Source: Sporosarcina cyprini
GTDB taxonomy: Bacteria; Bacillota; Bacilli; Bacillales_A; Planococcaceae
DNA: 64,000 nt
Assembly: GCF_022048975.1 (NCBI RefSeq)
Contig: NZ_JAKMHX010000010.1
Coordinates: 1 to 64,000 of the forward strand
Direction: 5' to 3'
The first letter of the stretch is position 1. Each line of letters begins with the position of its first letter. The notes under the pieces were generated by a model. That model was not told where the DNA came from. It saw only the letters and a program-made list of their open reading frames with translations, and made no database searches. Below are positions 1 to 8,407 of this stretch, one piece after another. The position numbers were made by a program, and so were the translations under genes.

Positions 1-240
1 TCCGGATGAACGCCAATAAATCCAAGCGAACACCATTAACTTCAGATGAACGCCAATAAACCGAAACGAAAGCCATTAACTCCGGATGAACACCAATAAA
101 TCCAAGCGCACGCCATTAACTTCAGATGAACGCCAATAAATCCAAGCGAACGCCATTAACTCCGGATGAACGCCAACAAACCGAAATGAACGCCATTAAC
201 TCCGGATGAACGCCAACAAACCGAAATGAACGCCATTAAA
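1..240. repeat. Tandem array of twelve 20-bp units (GAACGCCA family)
   Basis: The first 240 bases divide exactly into twelve 20-bp units with no gap. Odd units end in GAACGCCAATAAA and even units in GAACGCCATTAAC, so the true period is a 40-bp dimer repeated six times. The conserved core is GAACGCCA; the variable 5 prime part of each unit alternates between TCCGGAT or TTCAGAT and TCCAAGC or CCGAAAT. The array runs off the left edge, so its real length is unknown. Related units occur at 12281-12340 and 62734-63420. There are no unique spacers and no internal dyad, so this is neither a CRISPR nor a simple hairpin array. Function unknown. Confidence 0.92.
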
Positions 241-247
241 CAAAACC

Positions 248-287
248 TAAAAAAGCCGCATGCATGCTTCTCAGCATACATGCAGCC
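248..287 (-). terminator. Rho-independent terminator of the two-component operon
   Basis: On the minus strand a GCTGCATG/CATGCGGC-type stem is followed by six T residues and sits 8 bases past the kinase stop codon. It separates the kinase gene from the repeat array. Confidence 0.8.
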
Positions 288-294
288 TGATATC

Positions 295-2505
295 TCAATA
301 ACCCGCAGGAACGACGACCGTCACTTTAAATAGATCACCGTCTAATTCAATTTTCATTGTTCCTTGATGCATGTCGACAATTGATTGGGCAATCGCCAGA
401 CCGAGGCCCGATCCATCCGTATGCCTTGCCGTATCCGCCCGCTTGAAACGCTCAAACAGCTCTTCAACATTTGCACCCAACTCATATTTTGTAATATTTT
501 TCACCACGAACTCCGCAGTATCTCCCATTTTGCGAAGTGTGATGTACACTCGAGTGCCTGGCAATGAATACTTAATTGCATTGACGATTAAATTATCCAG
601 CACTCGCCACCAACGCTGCCCATCCACATAGGAAATGAGCGGCTCCTCCGGCATATCTGTTCTGAAATCGAGTCCCGATTTCGCGATGTCCTCCGCATGT
701 TCTGCAAGCGCCTGCTGCAATAGCTGGGTCAAATCGACACGTTGCTTGTGCAGCTCCAAATTGCCGCTCGCCATCTTGGACACTTCGAATAAATCCTCAA
801 TCAGCGTCTTCAGGCGCTGCGATTTTTTATCCAGAATATCGACGTACTGCGCCCTTTCTTCTGGAGTCAAACCTTCCTTCTTCAACAGATCGGTATACGT
901 AATGATGGACGTCAATGGCGTACGAAGATCGTGACTTACGTTCGTAATCAATTCCGTCTTCAGCCGTTCACTTTTCGCCTGCTCGCTCATCGAATTGCGC
1001 ACGCCTTCTCGTAGATTGTTGAGGTTACGCGCATGCTCGGCAAGTGGCGATTTTCCTTGTATTGCAATATCCTGTTGTAGCCGGCCAGCCGCCATTGCCT
1101 CGGTCGCCACGAAGATTTTATTCAGGTAAGCTACACGCCGTACGAAGAAGAATAGTACCGGGAAGCCTAAAAACAAAACACACATAAAATAGATAAGCAT
1201 GAAATACGGATCCAAGAACATCCCCACAAATCCGATTCCAGCCAAGAAAAATCCGATCAAGAGGATAAAGGTTTGAACACCTATGGACGCCTTAGTGAAC
1301 ATCCCCTGGAGCGCCGCAAAAAAACGCACCGTATAGCTGTCCATTAAATCCTTTTCAAAGACCCCTTGCTGCTTCCAACGCTCGATTCCATTGAAAACTT
1401 GAAACACAAGAATTGCTACAGTCAGCACACCAAAGAGCATAAACGAGATGACTTCCATAACCCAACGCTCTAAGGACATAGATGAAAATACATTGATTAC
1501 GTTATGCGCCATGTTTCTTGTATAAAACAGCAATATGATCGCTGCCAGAAAGAACACCGCAGCTTTCCCGTCTATTTTCAAGCGTTCATATACATCAACC
1601 AGCCTTGTCTCCATGACCCAGGCTTTTTTGAACTTCATTACAGTGAATAACAGGATAGCGGAGATAATGGCAATTGCCCAGAACATATAGGCTGCATACT
1701 TCGATGTATTGTATCTTGTATACTCGTAATTAAGCATTCCGCCTTCTGCAAAGACAGATTTGGGCACAATGACCGTTCCTTCGAATTGGCGAACGGGATT
1801 CTGCATGTTTACCAGGTCATAGTCGGATACTTCGACAGCACTATTTCCAGGACGTGAAAAAGTCAGCTCATTAACAGTAAACGGCAACGAACGCGCCTTC
1901 AAATATCCTAACGACGAGTCGAATGTTTTTTCATACCCGACGGGCACGTGGATGTCGCCTGAAGAGAATTCCTCTCCCGTTTCAACATCCTTCAGCTGAT
2001 AGACGATAGGGAACGAAAAGCTGTAGTCATTTATCCTATCTTCCAGATAACTTTTCAAGTACTTGGCCTTTTCTTTACGGATCTTTTCTTCCACATGCGC
2101 ATCACTCTCAAAGTTTTTCTGGATGTCTTCCATTTTGGCATTCCGTTCTTTCACCAGAGCCGTGAGCACTGTCTCATTTCCAGCTTCTTTCGCTTGAGTG
2201 ATCCGATCTTCGTATTGTGCATGTATATTGGCGAGCTGCTCCGGAAGCGTTCCATAGCGGTTCCGATGCTCTTCAATCTCCTCGGACGAAACGGTAACAT
2301 GCTTCACCGCCTCATCCGGATTGATTGGATTTAAAACAGCTGCCCCCAATGTGTCATATATTTCGTCCATTCGCCACTTAAAATCCTGTGAATCCGTAAA
2401 GTCCTTGCCAAACAACTGTGGGCTGTAGTTAAGAGCCGACGGGACGGCAATCAGGAGTACTGCTACAAGGAAAGACCAAACTATCCATAATCCCTTCTGC
2501 TTCAT
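295..2505 (-). CDS. Membrane sensor histidine kinase (two-component system)
   Basis: This is the sensor kinase of an OmpR-type two-component system, expected to autophosphorylate in response to an envelope signal and pass phosphate to the regulator encoded at 2662-3351. About 736 residues are present: an N-terminal membrane segment (about 7-27), a long extracytoplasmic domain rich in charged residues to about 265, then a group of about five hydrophobic segments (about 270-465), a HAMP-like linker, the H-box SHDLRTPLTS near residue 518, the N-box NLIVNAIKYS and the G-box GSGLGLAIAQ. I chose ATG at 2505 because it overlaps the upstream stop as TGATG and has GGGGGG at good distance; a TTG one codon earlier is possible. 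The multi-span sensor region is larger than in PhoR or VanS kinases. The signal is not deducible. Confidence 0.93.
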   Translation of the reverse strand: MKQKGLWIVWSFLVAVLLIAVPSALNYSPQLFGKDFTDSQDFKWRMDEIYDTLGAAVLNPINPDEAVKHVTVSSEEIEEHRNRYGTLPEQLANIHAQYEDRITQAKEAGNETVLTALVKERNAKMEDIQKNFESDAHVEEKIRKEKAKYLKSYLEDRINDYSFSFPIVYQLKDVETGEEFSSGDIHVPVGYEKTFDSSLGYLKARSLPFTVNELTFSRPGNSAVEVSDYDLVNMQNPVRQFEGTVIVPKSVFAEGGMLNYEYTRYNTSKYAAYMFWAIAIISAILLFTVMKFKKAWVMETRLVDVYERLKIDGKAAVFFLAAIILLFYTRNMAHNVINVFSSMSLERWVMEVISFMLFGVLTVAILVFQVFNGIERWKQQGVFEKDLMDSYTVRFFAALQGMFTKASIGVQTFILLIGFFLAGIGFVGMFLDPYFMLIYFMCVLFLGFPVLFFFVRRVAYLNKIFVATEAMAAGRLQQDIAIQGKSPLAEHARNLNNLREGVRNSMSEQAKSERLKTELITNVSHDLRTPLTSIITYTDLLKKEGLTPEERAQYVDILDKKSQRLKTLIEDLFEVSKMASGNLELHKQRVDLTQLLQQALAEHAEDIAKSGLDFRTDMPEEPLISYVDGQRWWRVLDNLIVNAIKYSLPGTRVYITLRKMGDTAEFVVKNITKYELGANVEELFERFKRADTARHTDGSGLGLAIAQSIVDMHQGTMKIELDGDLFKVTVVVPAGY

Positions 2506-2684
2506 CAAACATTCCCCCCAGTAATGATTCTGGCAAAGAATGCCACGGTGCGTGTCGAGCGTTCCCAGCCATTGCCGATCATTTCAAGGATGGACGGAAA
2601 GCAGTAACCAATACTAATAAAAGCCAAAACGATGGAAAAAAGCGAGCCGATTAACCCCCACTTATTTTTCGATTTTGTAGCCAA
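2505..2684 (-). CDS. Hidden 59-residue membrane protein between regulator and kinase
   Basis: A 59-codon frame begins with TTG inside the last codons of the response regulator (23-nt overlap) and ends with TGA that overlaps the kinase ATG (TGATG). A GGTGGTG-rich Shine-Dalgarno stretch lies 6-12 nt upstream of the TTG. The product starts MATKSKNKWG, has one hydrophobic segment at about 10-30 (LIGSLFSIVLAFISIGYC), and a basic/aromatic tail with NGWERSTR. Overlaps on both sides imply translational coupling of regulator, small protein and kinase, which argues for a real gene. It could be an accessory subunit that modulates the kinase; that role is inference. I do not recognise a family. It needs a TTG start, so start-restricted gene callers may miss it. 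Confidence 0.65.
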   Translation of the reverse strand: MATKSKNKWGLIGSLFSIVLAFISIGYCFPSILEMIGNGWERSTRTVAFFARIITGGNV

Positions 2685-3351
2685 TGCCCCACACCACCTT
2701 CAAATACCTCGGATTTTTCGGATTTGCCTCGATTTTTTCGCGGATTTTCCGGATGTGGACAGCTACGATGTTTTCCGCATTGTACGCTTCTTCATTCCAC
2801 ACACGCTCATATATTTCATTAATGGAAAAGACCCGTCCCGCATTTTTCATAAGCAATTCCGTAATTTTGTACTCGATCGGCGTCAGTTTGACCGGGTTCC
2901 CATCCACCGTCAACTCCTTCGCCTCTTCATCCAATGACAAACCGTCCACTTCGATTTTCTTTTGCCCGTCATACGTTCCCAGCTGAACATAGCGCCGAAG
3001 TTGCGACTTCACCCGCGCCATCAGCTCCAGCGGATGGAATGGCTTCGTCACATAATCATCCGCCCCAACGGAAAGGCCATGGATCTTATCCGAGTCCTCC
3101 GCCTTTGCACTCAGCATAATAATCGGCACATTTTGTGCCTCCCGAATTTTAAACGTCGCCGCTATGCCGTCCATATTCGGCATCATAATATCGAGGATGA
3201 GCAGATGGACTTCATTGGATCGCAATAAATCAAGTGCCTCCTGCCCATCCGCCGCCTTTAAAACGTCATACCCTTCATTCTTCAAATAAATTTCAATCCC
3301 ATCGCGGATCTCTTTATCGTCATCCGCCACGAGAACTTTAAATTTTGCCAT
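2662..3351 (-). CDS. OmpR-family response regulator
   Basis: This is a DNA-binding response regulator, partner of the kinase at 295-2505. The receiver domain (about 1-115) shows the acidic pocket VLVADDD, the phospho-acceptor in LLILDIMMP (near residue 52) and the conserved lysine in VTKPFHP. The C-terminal half (about 130-229) is a winged-helix Trans_reg_C domain ending VVWGIGYKIEK. The ATG at 3351 is preferred because AGGTGGGG precedes it by 4-6 nt; a GTG three codons upstream (3360) has poorer spacing. Gene order regulator, small membrane protein, kinase, terminator makes a compact operon. Close family cannot be fixed, but it resembles the VanR/YclJ type. Confidence 0.95.
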   Translation of the reverse strand: MAKFKVLVADDDKEIRDGIEIYLKNEGYDVLKAADGQEALDLLRSNEVHLLILDIMMPNMDGIAATFKIREAQNVPIIMLSAKAEDSDKIHGLSVGADDYVTKPFHPLELMARVKSQLRRYVQLGTYDGQKKIEVDGLSLDEEAKELTVDGNPVKLTPIEYKITELLMKNAGRVFSINEIYERVWNEEAYNAENIVAVHIRKIREKIEANPKNPRYLKVVWGIGYKIEK

Positions 3352-3421
3352 CCGCCCCACCTGCCTTCTTCTTATGATACCAATTCTAATGCCTAAATCT
3401 TAACATTCCAGGAGGGGAATT

Positions 3422-3463
3422 ATGAAGAAATTCTTAAGATGGTCTATAGATTGGGGTAAATAG
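3422..3463 (+). CDS. Possible 13-codon micro-ORF
   Basis: A strong GGAGGGG sequence lies 4 nt before an ATG that opens a 13-codon frame, MKKFLRWSIDWGK, in the gap between the divergent regulator and lipoprotein genes. The peptide would be short, basic at the start and rich in tryptophan. It could be a leader peptide or chance. No promoter or family supports it further. Confidence 0.22.
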   Translation: MKKFLRWSIDWGK

Positions 3464-3581
3464 ATAGTAAGCCAGTATATACTCACTAAGATTTTCTGAT
3501 GGTGAATCAATACTGCGAGTGCTAAACTAATGCCATTGGGTAAATTTTACATGTAATAATCTTAGGAAAGGAGTGATTTCA

Positions 3582-4088
3582 ATAAAAAAGATATGCTTTT
3601 TCCCCATTCTGCTTTTTTGTTTTCTGTTAAGCGCTTGTACAGAAGATGATAGAGTTGAAACGCCAGATAAAGAGACACCCGGTATTTCTGAAACAATTCT
3701 CCTAAAACCGGAGATCTATCTGACGATTGGAGATGCAGCCTTAAACACGATTTATGATAAGCATTGTTGGGAGGACGCAGAAGCATCCTGTAATCTTACC
3801 CCAACACCTCCTCAGGAACTTTTGAAATATGAACCTGCAAACAAATTGGATGCCAATGACAGGTTCAGTTTTTCATTTATTCGTTCCCTCGAGCACAAGG
3901 ACTTTCCACAGCCGAGTTCCTATGAAGTGGCTATCCATAAGGACGGAGAAATGATCCCGGTCGACATGAATTACGACACATTAAAAGAGACCCTGCCTAC
4001 CGGAAGATATAATATGTCCGTTAAAGCAATATGGGAAGGTGAAGTCAACGGAGAAGCGATATATGCATTTCTTCTTTCCGTTAAATAG
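3582..4088 (+). CDS. Small lipoprotein, apparent AUA start
   Basis: The product is a secreted lipoprotein with a type II signal peptide: KKICFFPILLFCFLLSAC, where the last residue is the lipidated cysteine, followed by an acidic linker TEDDRVETPDK. The remainder (about 140 residues) has a beta-rich look and two cysteines (HCWEDAEASC) that could pair. AAAGGAG at 3567-3573 is placed for a start at ATA 3582, the codon exactly where ATG precedes AAA AAG in typical signal peptides. The only standard start, GTG at 3573, overlaps the Shine-Dalgarno itself and is unlikely to be used unless the upstream AGGA serves it. Family not recognised; the C-terminal part resembles small Bacillus immunoglobulin-like lipoproteins. 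Single-gene unit. Confidence 0.75.
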   Translation: MKKICFFPILLFCFLLSACTEDDRVETPDKETPGISETILLKPEIYLTIGDAALNTIYDKHCWEDAEASCNLTPTPPQELLKYEPANKLDANDRFSFSFIRSLEHKDFPQPSSYEVAIHKDGEMIPVDMNYDTLKETLPTGRYNMSVKAIWEGEVNGEAIYAFLLSVK

Positions 4089-4232
4089 GCATGTGTGGAA
4101 TTATGCTAGGTCTTCTTCCTGCATAATTCTTTTTTGTTTGATTTTTTGACACATTTTTTCGAATTCTCTTATAGGATTGAGATACCTGCCGGCGAATAGT
4201 ATAGAAAGAGTAATGGTATGGGAGAGAATACA

Positions 4233-5474
4233 ATGGAACGTAGTAAAAAAGAATGGACGGGCTGGCGGTTTCCCATACTTTTGTTAAGCGCCATGGGGTT
4301 ATCAACGATAGGGGACTTCGTCTACCTCGTAGCTATCAATTTGCTTGTCTACAATATGACCGATTCTGCTGCGGCAGTGGCGGGTCTTTGGGTCGTAGGA
4401 CCAGCAGCAGCTATTCTTACCCGTTTTTGGGCCGGCAGCGTGATCGACCGTGCGAATAAACGCCGCATGATGATTTGGACGGATATCATTCGAGGCATCC
4501 TGGTCGCGCTCGTCCCTTTCATGACTTCGGTATGGGGCGTATACATATTACTCTGGTTCATCAGTATGGCGAAATCTTTCTTCGCTCCGGCATCTCTTAC
4601 CTATACAACGACACTCGTCCCAGAAGCAAAACGAAAACGATTCAATGCATTCTATTCATTGACGACATCAGGCGCGTTCATTATCGGACCTGCCATCGCT
4701 GGAGCACTCGTTATCATTGGGTCTGTGGACATCGCCATTTGGATCAACGCCGCCTCCTTCTTCGTCTCCGCCCTCATTTTAGGCTGGCTGCCGAATGTGG
4801 ATGCAGAGAAAACGGCAGGGCTAAATCCGTTGTCTGTCAGAGCCATTGCAGAAGATTTCAAGATTGTCATGGATTTCGGCAAATCGAGAATATTGTTTAT
4901 CGTCATCCTGGGAATCTACCTGGTGTTCACATTAATGACCTTTGCGATGGATGCCCAAGAGGTCGTCTTTACCCAGAGGGTTGTCGGATTGAGCGAAGTG
5001 GAATACAGCTTGCTCATTAGCATTACGGGCATCGGGGCGCTTCTCGGAGCCGGAGCTGTCGCGTTGCTTGCTGAGAAGCTCTCCATCCGCATGTTATTCG
5101 GCGGCGGGCTTTTGCTTGTATCGATCGGATATTTAATGTACGCGTTTAGTCAGTCGTTTGCCATGATATCTGCAGGCTTTATGATCCTCGGCTTCTTTAA
5201 TGCGTTTGCCAATACTGGTTACACAACATGGTATCAATACCAGGTGCCACTCGAATTGATGGGCCGCGTGACAAGCTTATACGGAGTCGTTCTAAGTGTA
5301 TTCCAAATCTTATTTGTCCTCGGCATGGGCTGGATGGCGGATATCGTGTCCTTGCGGCTCACCATCATTATCCTGGCCGCGCTCAGTCTGCTCAGCGTAT
5401 TATGGTTGATCGCCTTCATGTGGATGCCTAAGCAACGAAATATTTTTCTGGAAGCGGACACTAAAAAAGTGTAA
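4233..5474 (+). CDS. MFS efflux transporter (MFS_3/macrolide-efflux type)
   Basis: A 413-residue membrane transporter of the major facilitator superfamily with about twelve hydrophobic segments. The loop after the second segment has the motif A form GSVIDRANKRRMM, and the C-terminal half repeats GRVTSLYGVVLS. Such proteins export drugs or other small hydrophobic compounds using the proton gradient; the substrate here is unknown. ATG at 4233 is preferred over 4218 because GGGAGAG lies 6 nt upstream of it. The gene is followed 56 nt later by a small charged protein gene, possibly co-transcribed, then a terminator at 5733. Confidence 0.88.
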   Translation: MERSKKEWTGWRFPILLLSAMGLSTIGDFVYLVAINLLVYNMTDSAAAVAGLWVVGPAAAILTRFWAGSVIDRANKRRMMIWTDIIRGILVALVPFMTSVWGVYILLWFISMAKSFFAPASLTYTTTLVPEAKRKRFNAFYSLTTSGAFIIGPAIAGALVIIGSVDIAIWINAASFFVSALILGWLPNVDAEKTAGLNPLSVRAIAEDFKIVMDFGKSRILFIVILGIYLVFTLMTFAMDAQEVVFTQRVVGLSEVEYSLLISITGIGALLGAGAVALLAEKLSIRMLFGGGLLLVSIGYLMYAFSQSFAMISAGFMILGFFNAFANTGYTTWYQYQVPLELMGRVTSLYGVVLSVFQILFVLGMGWMADIVSLRLTIIILAALSLLSVLWLIAFMWMPKQRNIFLEADTKKV

Positions 5475-5530
5475 TTCCCTTGCATAACCTTTCCGTACTG
5501 GAACACCCTTCCGAAGAGGAGGTGATTCCA

Positions 5531-5707
5531 TTGGCGAAAGAAAAAAAGATAAAAAAGGGCAACACCTTGGACCGCGAAGAGTTCGGCTATGGATTTGACA
5601 TTAGCCCCGACGATATGGACGTAATCGGGAAAAATGATCAGGCAAAGAAGCAGAAGAAGCAACAAAAAGAGAACACTGATCCACAACGTCCTCCAGTAAA
5701 TGGTTGA
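5531..5707 (+). CDS. Small highly charged protein of unknown function
   Basis: A 58-residue soluble protein that starts at TTG (5531), 8 nt after a strong GAGGAGGTG. An upstream ATG at 5480 lacks a ribosome-binding site. The sequence is lysine-rich at both ends (MAKEKKIKKGN, KKQKKQQKEN) with a central acidic part GFDISPDDMDVIGK. No family is recognised. It sits between the MFS gene and a terminator, so it may share the transporter transcript. Confidence 0.7.
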   Translation: MAKEKKIKKGNTLDREEFGYGFDISPDDMDVIGKNDQAKKQKKQQKENTDPQRPPVNG

Positions 5708-5732
5708 CGGGATTATATAGTGAAACCGTATA

Positions 5733-5769
5733 CTCCGGATTGTCATTTTGGCAATTCCGGGGTTTTTTA
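5733..5769 (+). terminator. Rho-independent terminator
   Basis: A CCGGATTG/CAATTCCGG stem with a short loop is followed by TTTTTTATTT, 26 nt after the small charged protein gene. Confidence 0.75.
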
Positions 5770-5770
5770 T

Positions 5771-5798
5771 TTCAAATATTATCCAAATAAGTTACAAT
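5771..5798 (+). promoter_or_regulatory. SigA-type promoter that overlaps the upstream ATG of the next gene
   Basis: TTCAAA (-35, 5771-5776) and TACAAT (-10, 5793-5798) are separated by 16 nt. Transcription would start near 5805, so the ATG at 5797 cannot be in the mRNA, which forces the start of the following gene downstream. Confidence 0.55.
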
Positions 5799-5826
5799 GA
5801 ATCTGCAAGGAGAGGAGGAGTTTTCC

Positions 5827-6138
5827 ATCGCTAAATTTTTGATGGCCATTACGCTGCTCTGCGTCAGTATTGTATGTGTGTTCGATTTCATCCCCTGGCT
5901 ATTAAGCCTCATCGGTTACCACGATTTCTATAATTCACAAGGAAGGGACATCTACAACCGCTCCAACTTGTATATCCTCGCCCCCATCGTTGGCACACTC
6001 ACGTTACTTCCTTTCTTAATTCGCCAGCCAAAAAGGTGGTATCTTTGGCTGCTGCTTGGTTTGCTATGGTCCATGTTTTTAATGATTCTCCTGTCTTCCC
6101 TATTCATCATACTGCGGCTGACTCCCGGCGCTCCGTGA
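5827..6138 (+). CDS. Small integral membrane protein, probable AUC start
   Basis: About 103 residues with three hydrophobic segments (approximately IAKFLMAITLLCVSIVCVFD, LYILAPIVGTLTLLPFLI, WYLWLLLGLLWSMFLMILLS). Family unknown. The purine-rich site AAGGAGAGGAGGAG ends 6 nt before ATC at 5827, whereas the in-frame TTG (5839) and ATG (5842) are 18 or more nt away and the ATG at 5797 falls inside the promoter. An AUC start is therefore the best reading, with TTG 5839 as the fallback. It is a monocistronic unit just upstream of the T-box leader. Confidence 0.6.
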   Translation: MAKFLMAITLLCVSIVCVFDFIPWLLSLIGYHDFYNSQGRDIYNRSNLYILAPIVGTLTLLPFLIRQPKRWYLWLLLGLLWSMFLMILLSSLFIILRLTPGAP

Positions 6139-6194
6139 CATCCATAGGATTGACGAAATCAAGCAAATGATTTACAATCATCAAAATTATATTT

Positions 6195-6488
6195 TTTATA
6201 GGCTGTGAGAGGGAAAAGTAAAAAGAGGATGTCGCCTAGAGAGCTTCTGATGGTGGGAATGAAGCGGACGAATCTTTTGAACATGATCCTGGAGCCGCGC
6301 ACTGAACATCTTTGGATTAGTAGGATGCGACGAGGGTTGGCGCTCGTTATCCACGTCAGCGTATACGCTTTTTTCGGCATGTACGTCTTGAGGTGGTAGG
6401 CGCGAGCCGGCTGCAAACTAAGGTGGTACCACGGGCATTCAACCCCGTCCTTATCGTTTTTTAACGATAGGGGCGGGGTTTTTTATTT
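6195..6488 (+). promoter_or_regulatory. T-box riboswitch, methionine specifier
   Basis: A tRNA-sensing leader upstream of the methionyl-tRNA synthetase. Visible parts are the 5 prime AGAGGGAAAAGTA motif of stem I, the AGAGAGC...GGTG apical motif near 6236-6255, the specifier GAAC-ATG with the Met codon at 6283-6285, the T-box AAGGTGGTACCACG at 6420-6433, and a terminator stem (6442-6479) with a T-run to 6486. Uncharged tRNA-Met is expected to stabilise the antiterminator and switch on the gene. A 64-codon open frame in this leader (6205-6399) is a by-product of the RNA, not a gene. Confidence 0.93.
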
Positions 6489-6544
6489 TGCAGGCAAATG
6501 AAGGGAGGTATTTTGGGCAGAGATATTCTATTATGGTCGGATCT

Positions 6545-6606
6545 GTTTCGTCGGGCGGCTATCACCGGGTAAATCCGTTCTATCACCGGCTAATTTGATT
6601 TGATCA
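6545..6606. repeat. Short degenerate repeat with ATCACCGG units, about 21-bp spacing
   Basis: Three copies of (T)ATCACC occur at about 21-22 nt intervals: CTATCACCGGGTAA, CTATCACCGGCTAA and GATCACCACTTG. They lie between the T-box terminator and the synthetase gene. The unit differs from the GAACGCCA and GCCAAAT families but shares their spacing. Confidence 0.5.
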
Positions 6607-6686
6607 CCACTTGACTACAATTCAAGGTAAACAATCATGCAAACAAGGAGATTTTATCAAATCTATTATCCATAGGAGGAAGACAA

Positions 6687-8324
6687 ATGAGTATTTTTAT
6701 CGGAGGGGCTTGGCCGTATGCGAATGGGTCGTTGCATTTGGGACATATCGCGGCGCTTTTGCCGGGGGATATTTTGGCGAGGTATTACCGTTTGAAGGGA
6801 GAAAAGGTTTTGTATGTGTCGGGCAGCGATTGCAATGGCACGCCCATTTCCATACGTGCGAATGCAGAAGGGGTGCCGGTGCAGGACATTGCGGACCGGT
6901 ATCACACCGAGTTTGTTGACTGCTTTTCAAAGCTTGGATTTACCTATGACCTCTACACTCGGACGGACGGGGCATTTCATCATCGAGTTGTGCAAGACGT
7001 ATTTCTTTCGTTGCTGGAGAATGGCTATATTTTTAAACAAGAAGTCGAGCAAGCCTATTGCGAGACGGATGAGCGATTCCTCCCCGATCGTTTTGTGGAA
7101 GGCACTTGTCCGAATTGTGGCAGCCGGGCTCGCGGGGATCAGTGCGATGCTTGCGGAACGATTTTGGATCCGCTCGACTTGATCAATCCGACTTGCAAGC
7201 TTTGCGGCAATAAACCCGTTGTTCGCAAGACGGAGCATTTTTATTTTAAATTAAGTGCTTTTCAGGAGCTTCTTTCTTCCTATGTAGCGGAAGCAAAAGA
7301 ATCCAAGAGTTGGCGAGAAAACGCCATTCACCAATCCGAGCGCTATTTGCAGGAAGGTCTGCACGACCGGGCGGCTTCTCGTGATTTGCCGAACGGGGTA
7401 AGCATCCCTGTAGCCGGCTATGAAGAAAAGAAAGTGTACGTCTGGATCGAGGCGGTAACGGGTTATTTGTCGGCGAGTCATGAGTGGGCGGAGCGATACG
7501 GCTTGTCCGACGGCGATTTTTGGAGCAGTGAGACGATTTCCTATTACGTGCACGGCAAAGACAATATCCCCTTTCATACGATCATCTGGCCTGCCATCTT
7601 AGCCGGGATCGGAAAAGAAGACGCCCTGCCGACGCATATCATCTCCAATGAGTATCTGACACTGGAGAAACAGAAATTGTCGACGAGCCGGAACTGGGCC
7701 GTTTGGGTGCCTGATGTACTGGAGCGATATCATCCTGATTCGCTTCGCTATTTCTTGACGGCCAATGCGCCTGAAAACAGAGACGCCGATTTTTCTTGGC
7801 GGGAATTTATTTACAGCCATAATTCAGAGTTGCTTGGTGCGTATGGGAATTTTGTAAATCGGACGTTAAAGTTTATTGAGAAGTCGTATGCAAGCATTGT
7901 TCCCACCGCTGAAATAAATCCAACAATCCAACAGGCTGTAACCGATCTCTACCCAATTGTCGGCTCACTCATTGAAAAAGGGAGCTGCAAGGAAGCGCTC
8001 GAGGCCATCTTCCGTTTAGTGCGCCAGGCGAATAAATACTTTGATGACGAACAGCCTTGGAAACAAATAAAGGAAACACCAGAAGCATGTGATCGCACTA
8101 TGGCTACTTGTGTCTATATCATTGCGAACTTATCTCAGTTGCTCTCTCCATTCCTGCCGTTCTCAAGCGAATTAGTGAAACAAATGCTGAATCTGCCATC
8201 ATTAACTTGGCATGTCATGAATCCGCAGATTGAAAAATTGCAACCCATCTCACCGCTTTTTGAACGGATTGCCATTGAGAGAATAGATGAAGAAGTGTCC
8301 CAGCTACGTCAAAATGCACTTTAA
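6687..8324 (+). CDS. Methionyl-tRNA synthetase, second type (MetRS2-like)
   Basis: This 545-residue cytosolic enzyme joins methionine to tRNA-Met. It has the class I signatures HLGH (near residue 20, HIGH variant) and KLSTSRNW (near 330, KMSKS variant), the FxxWP-type region PFHTIIWP, and a zinc-knuckle insert with two CxxC...CxxC sets ([17 protein letters not shown] and PTCKLCG). It lacks the C-terminal EMAP-like tRNA-binding domain of the usual 650-residue Bacillus MetS, and its length and double knuckle match the alternative MetRS found beside the main enzyme in some Bacillales. The T-box leader upstream controls it. Such second enzymes are known from family knowledge to tolerate MetRS1 inhibitors; whether that holds here is inference. 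RBS AGGAGG lies 8 nt before ATG. Confidence 0.93.
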   Translation: MSIFIGGAWPYANGSLHLGHIAALLPGDILARYYRLKGEKVLYVSGSDCNGTPISIRANAEGVPVQDIADRYHTEFVDCFSKLGFTYDLYTRTDGAFHHRVVQDVFLSLLENGYIFKQEVEQAYCETDERFLPDRFVEGTCPNCGSRARGDQCDACGTILDPLDLINPTCKLCGNKPVVRKTEHFYFKLSAFQELLSSYVAEAKESKSWRENAIHQSERYLQEGLHDRAASRDLPNGVSIPVAGYEEKKVYVWIEAVTGYLSASHEWAERYGLSDGDFWSSETISYYVHGKDNIPFHTIIWPAILAGIGKEDALPTHIISNEYLTLEKQKLSTSRNWAVWVPDVLERYHPDSLRYFLTANAPENRDADFSWREFIYSHNSELLGAYGNFVNRTLKFIEKSYASIVPTAEINPTIQQAVTDLYPIVGSLIEKGSCKEALEAIFRLVRQANKYFDDEQPWKQIKETPEACDRTMATCVYIIANLSQLLSPFLPFSSELVKQMLNLPSLTWHVMNPQIEKLQPISPLFERIAIERIDEEVSQLRQNAL

Positions 8325-8407
8325 TTCGAGCCAAAAGAACCCGTGCAATTCCTTCCATTCTTTGAGACAATTAGTTACAAGGAAATGTTTGGGAAAGGAT
8401 AGTGCGA

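Noticed and set aside
6205-6399. 64-codon ORF
   Set aside because: It lies wholly inside the T-box leader; its codons follow the conserved RNA motifs.
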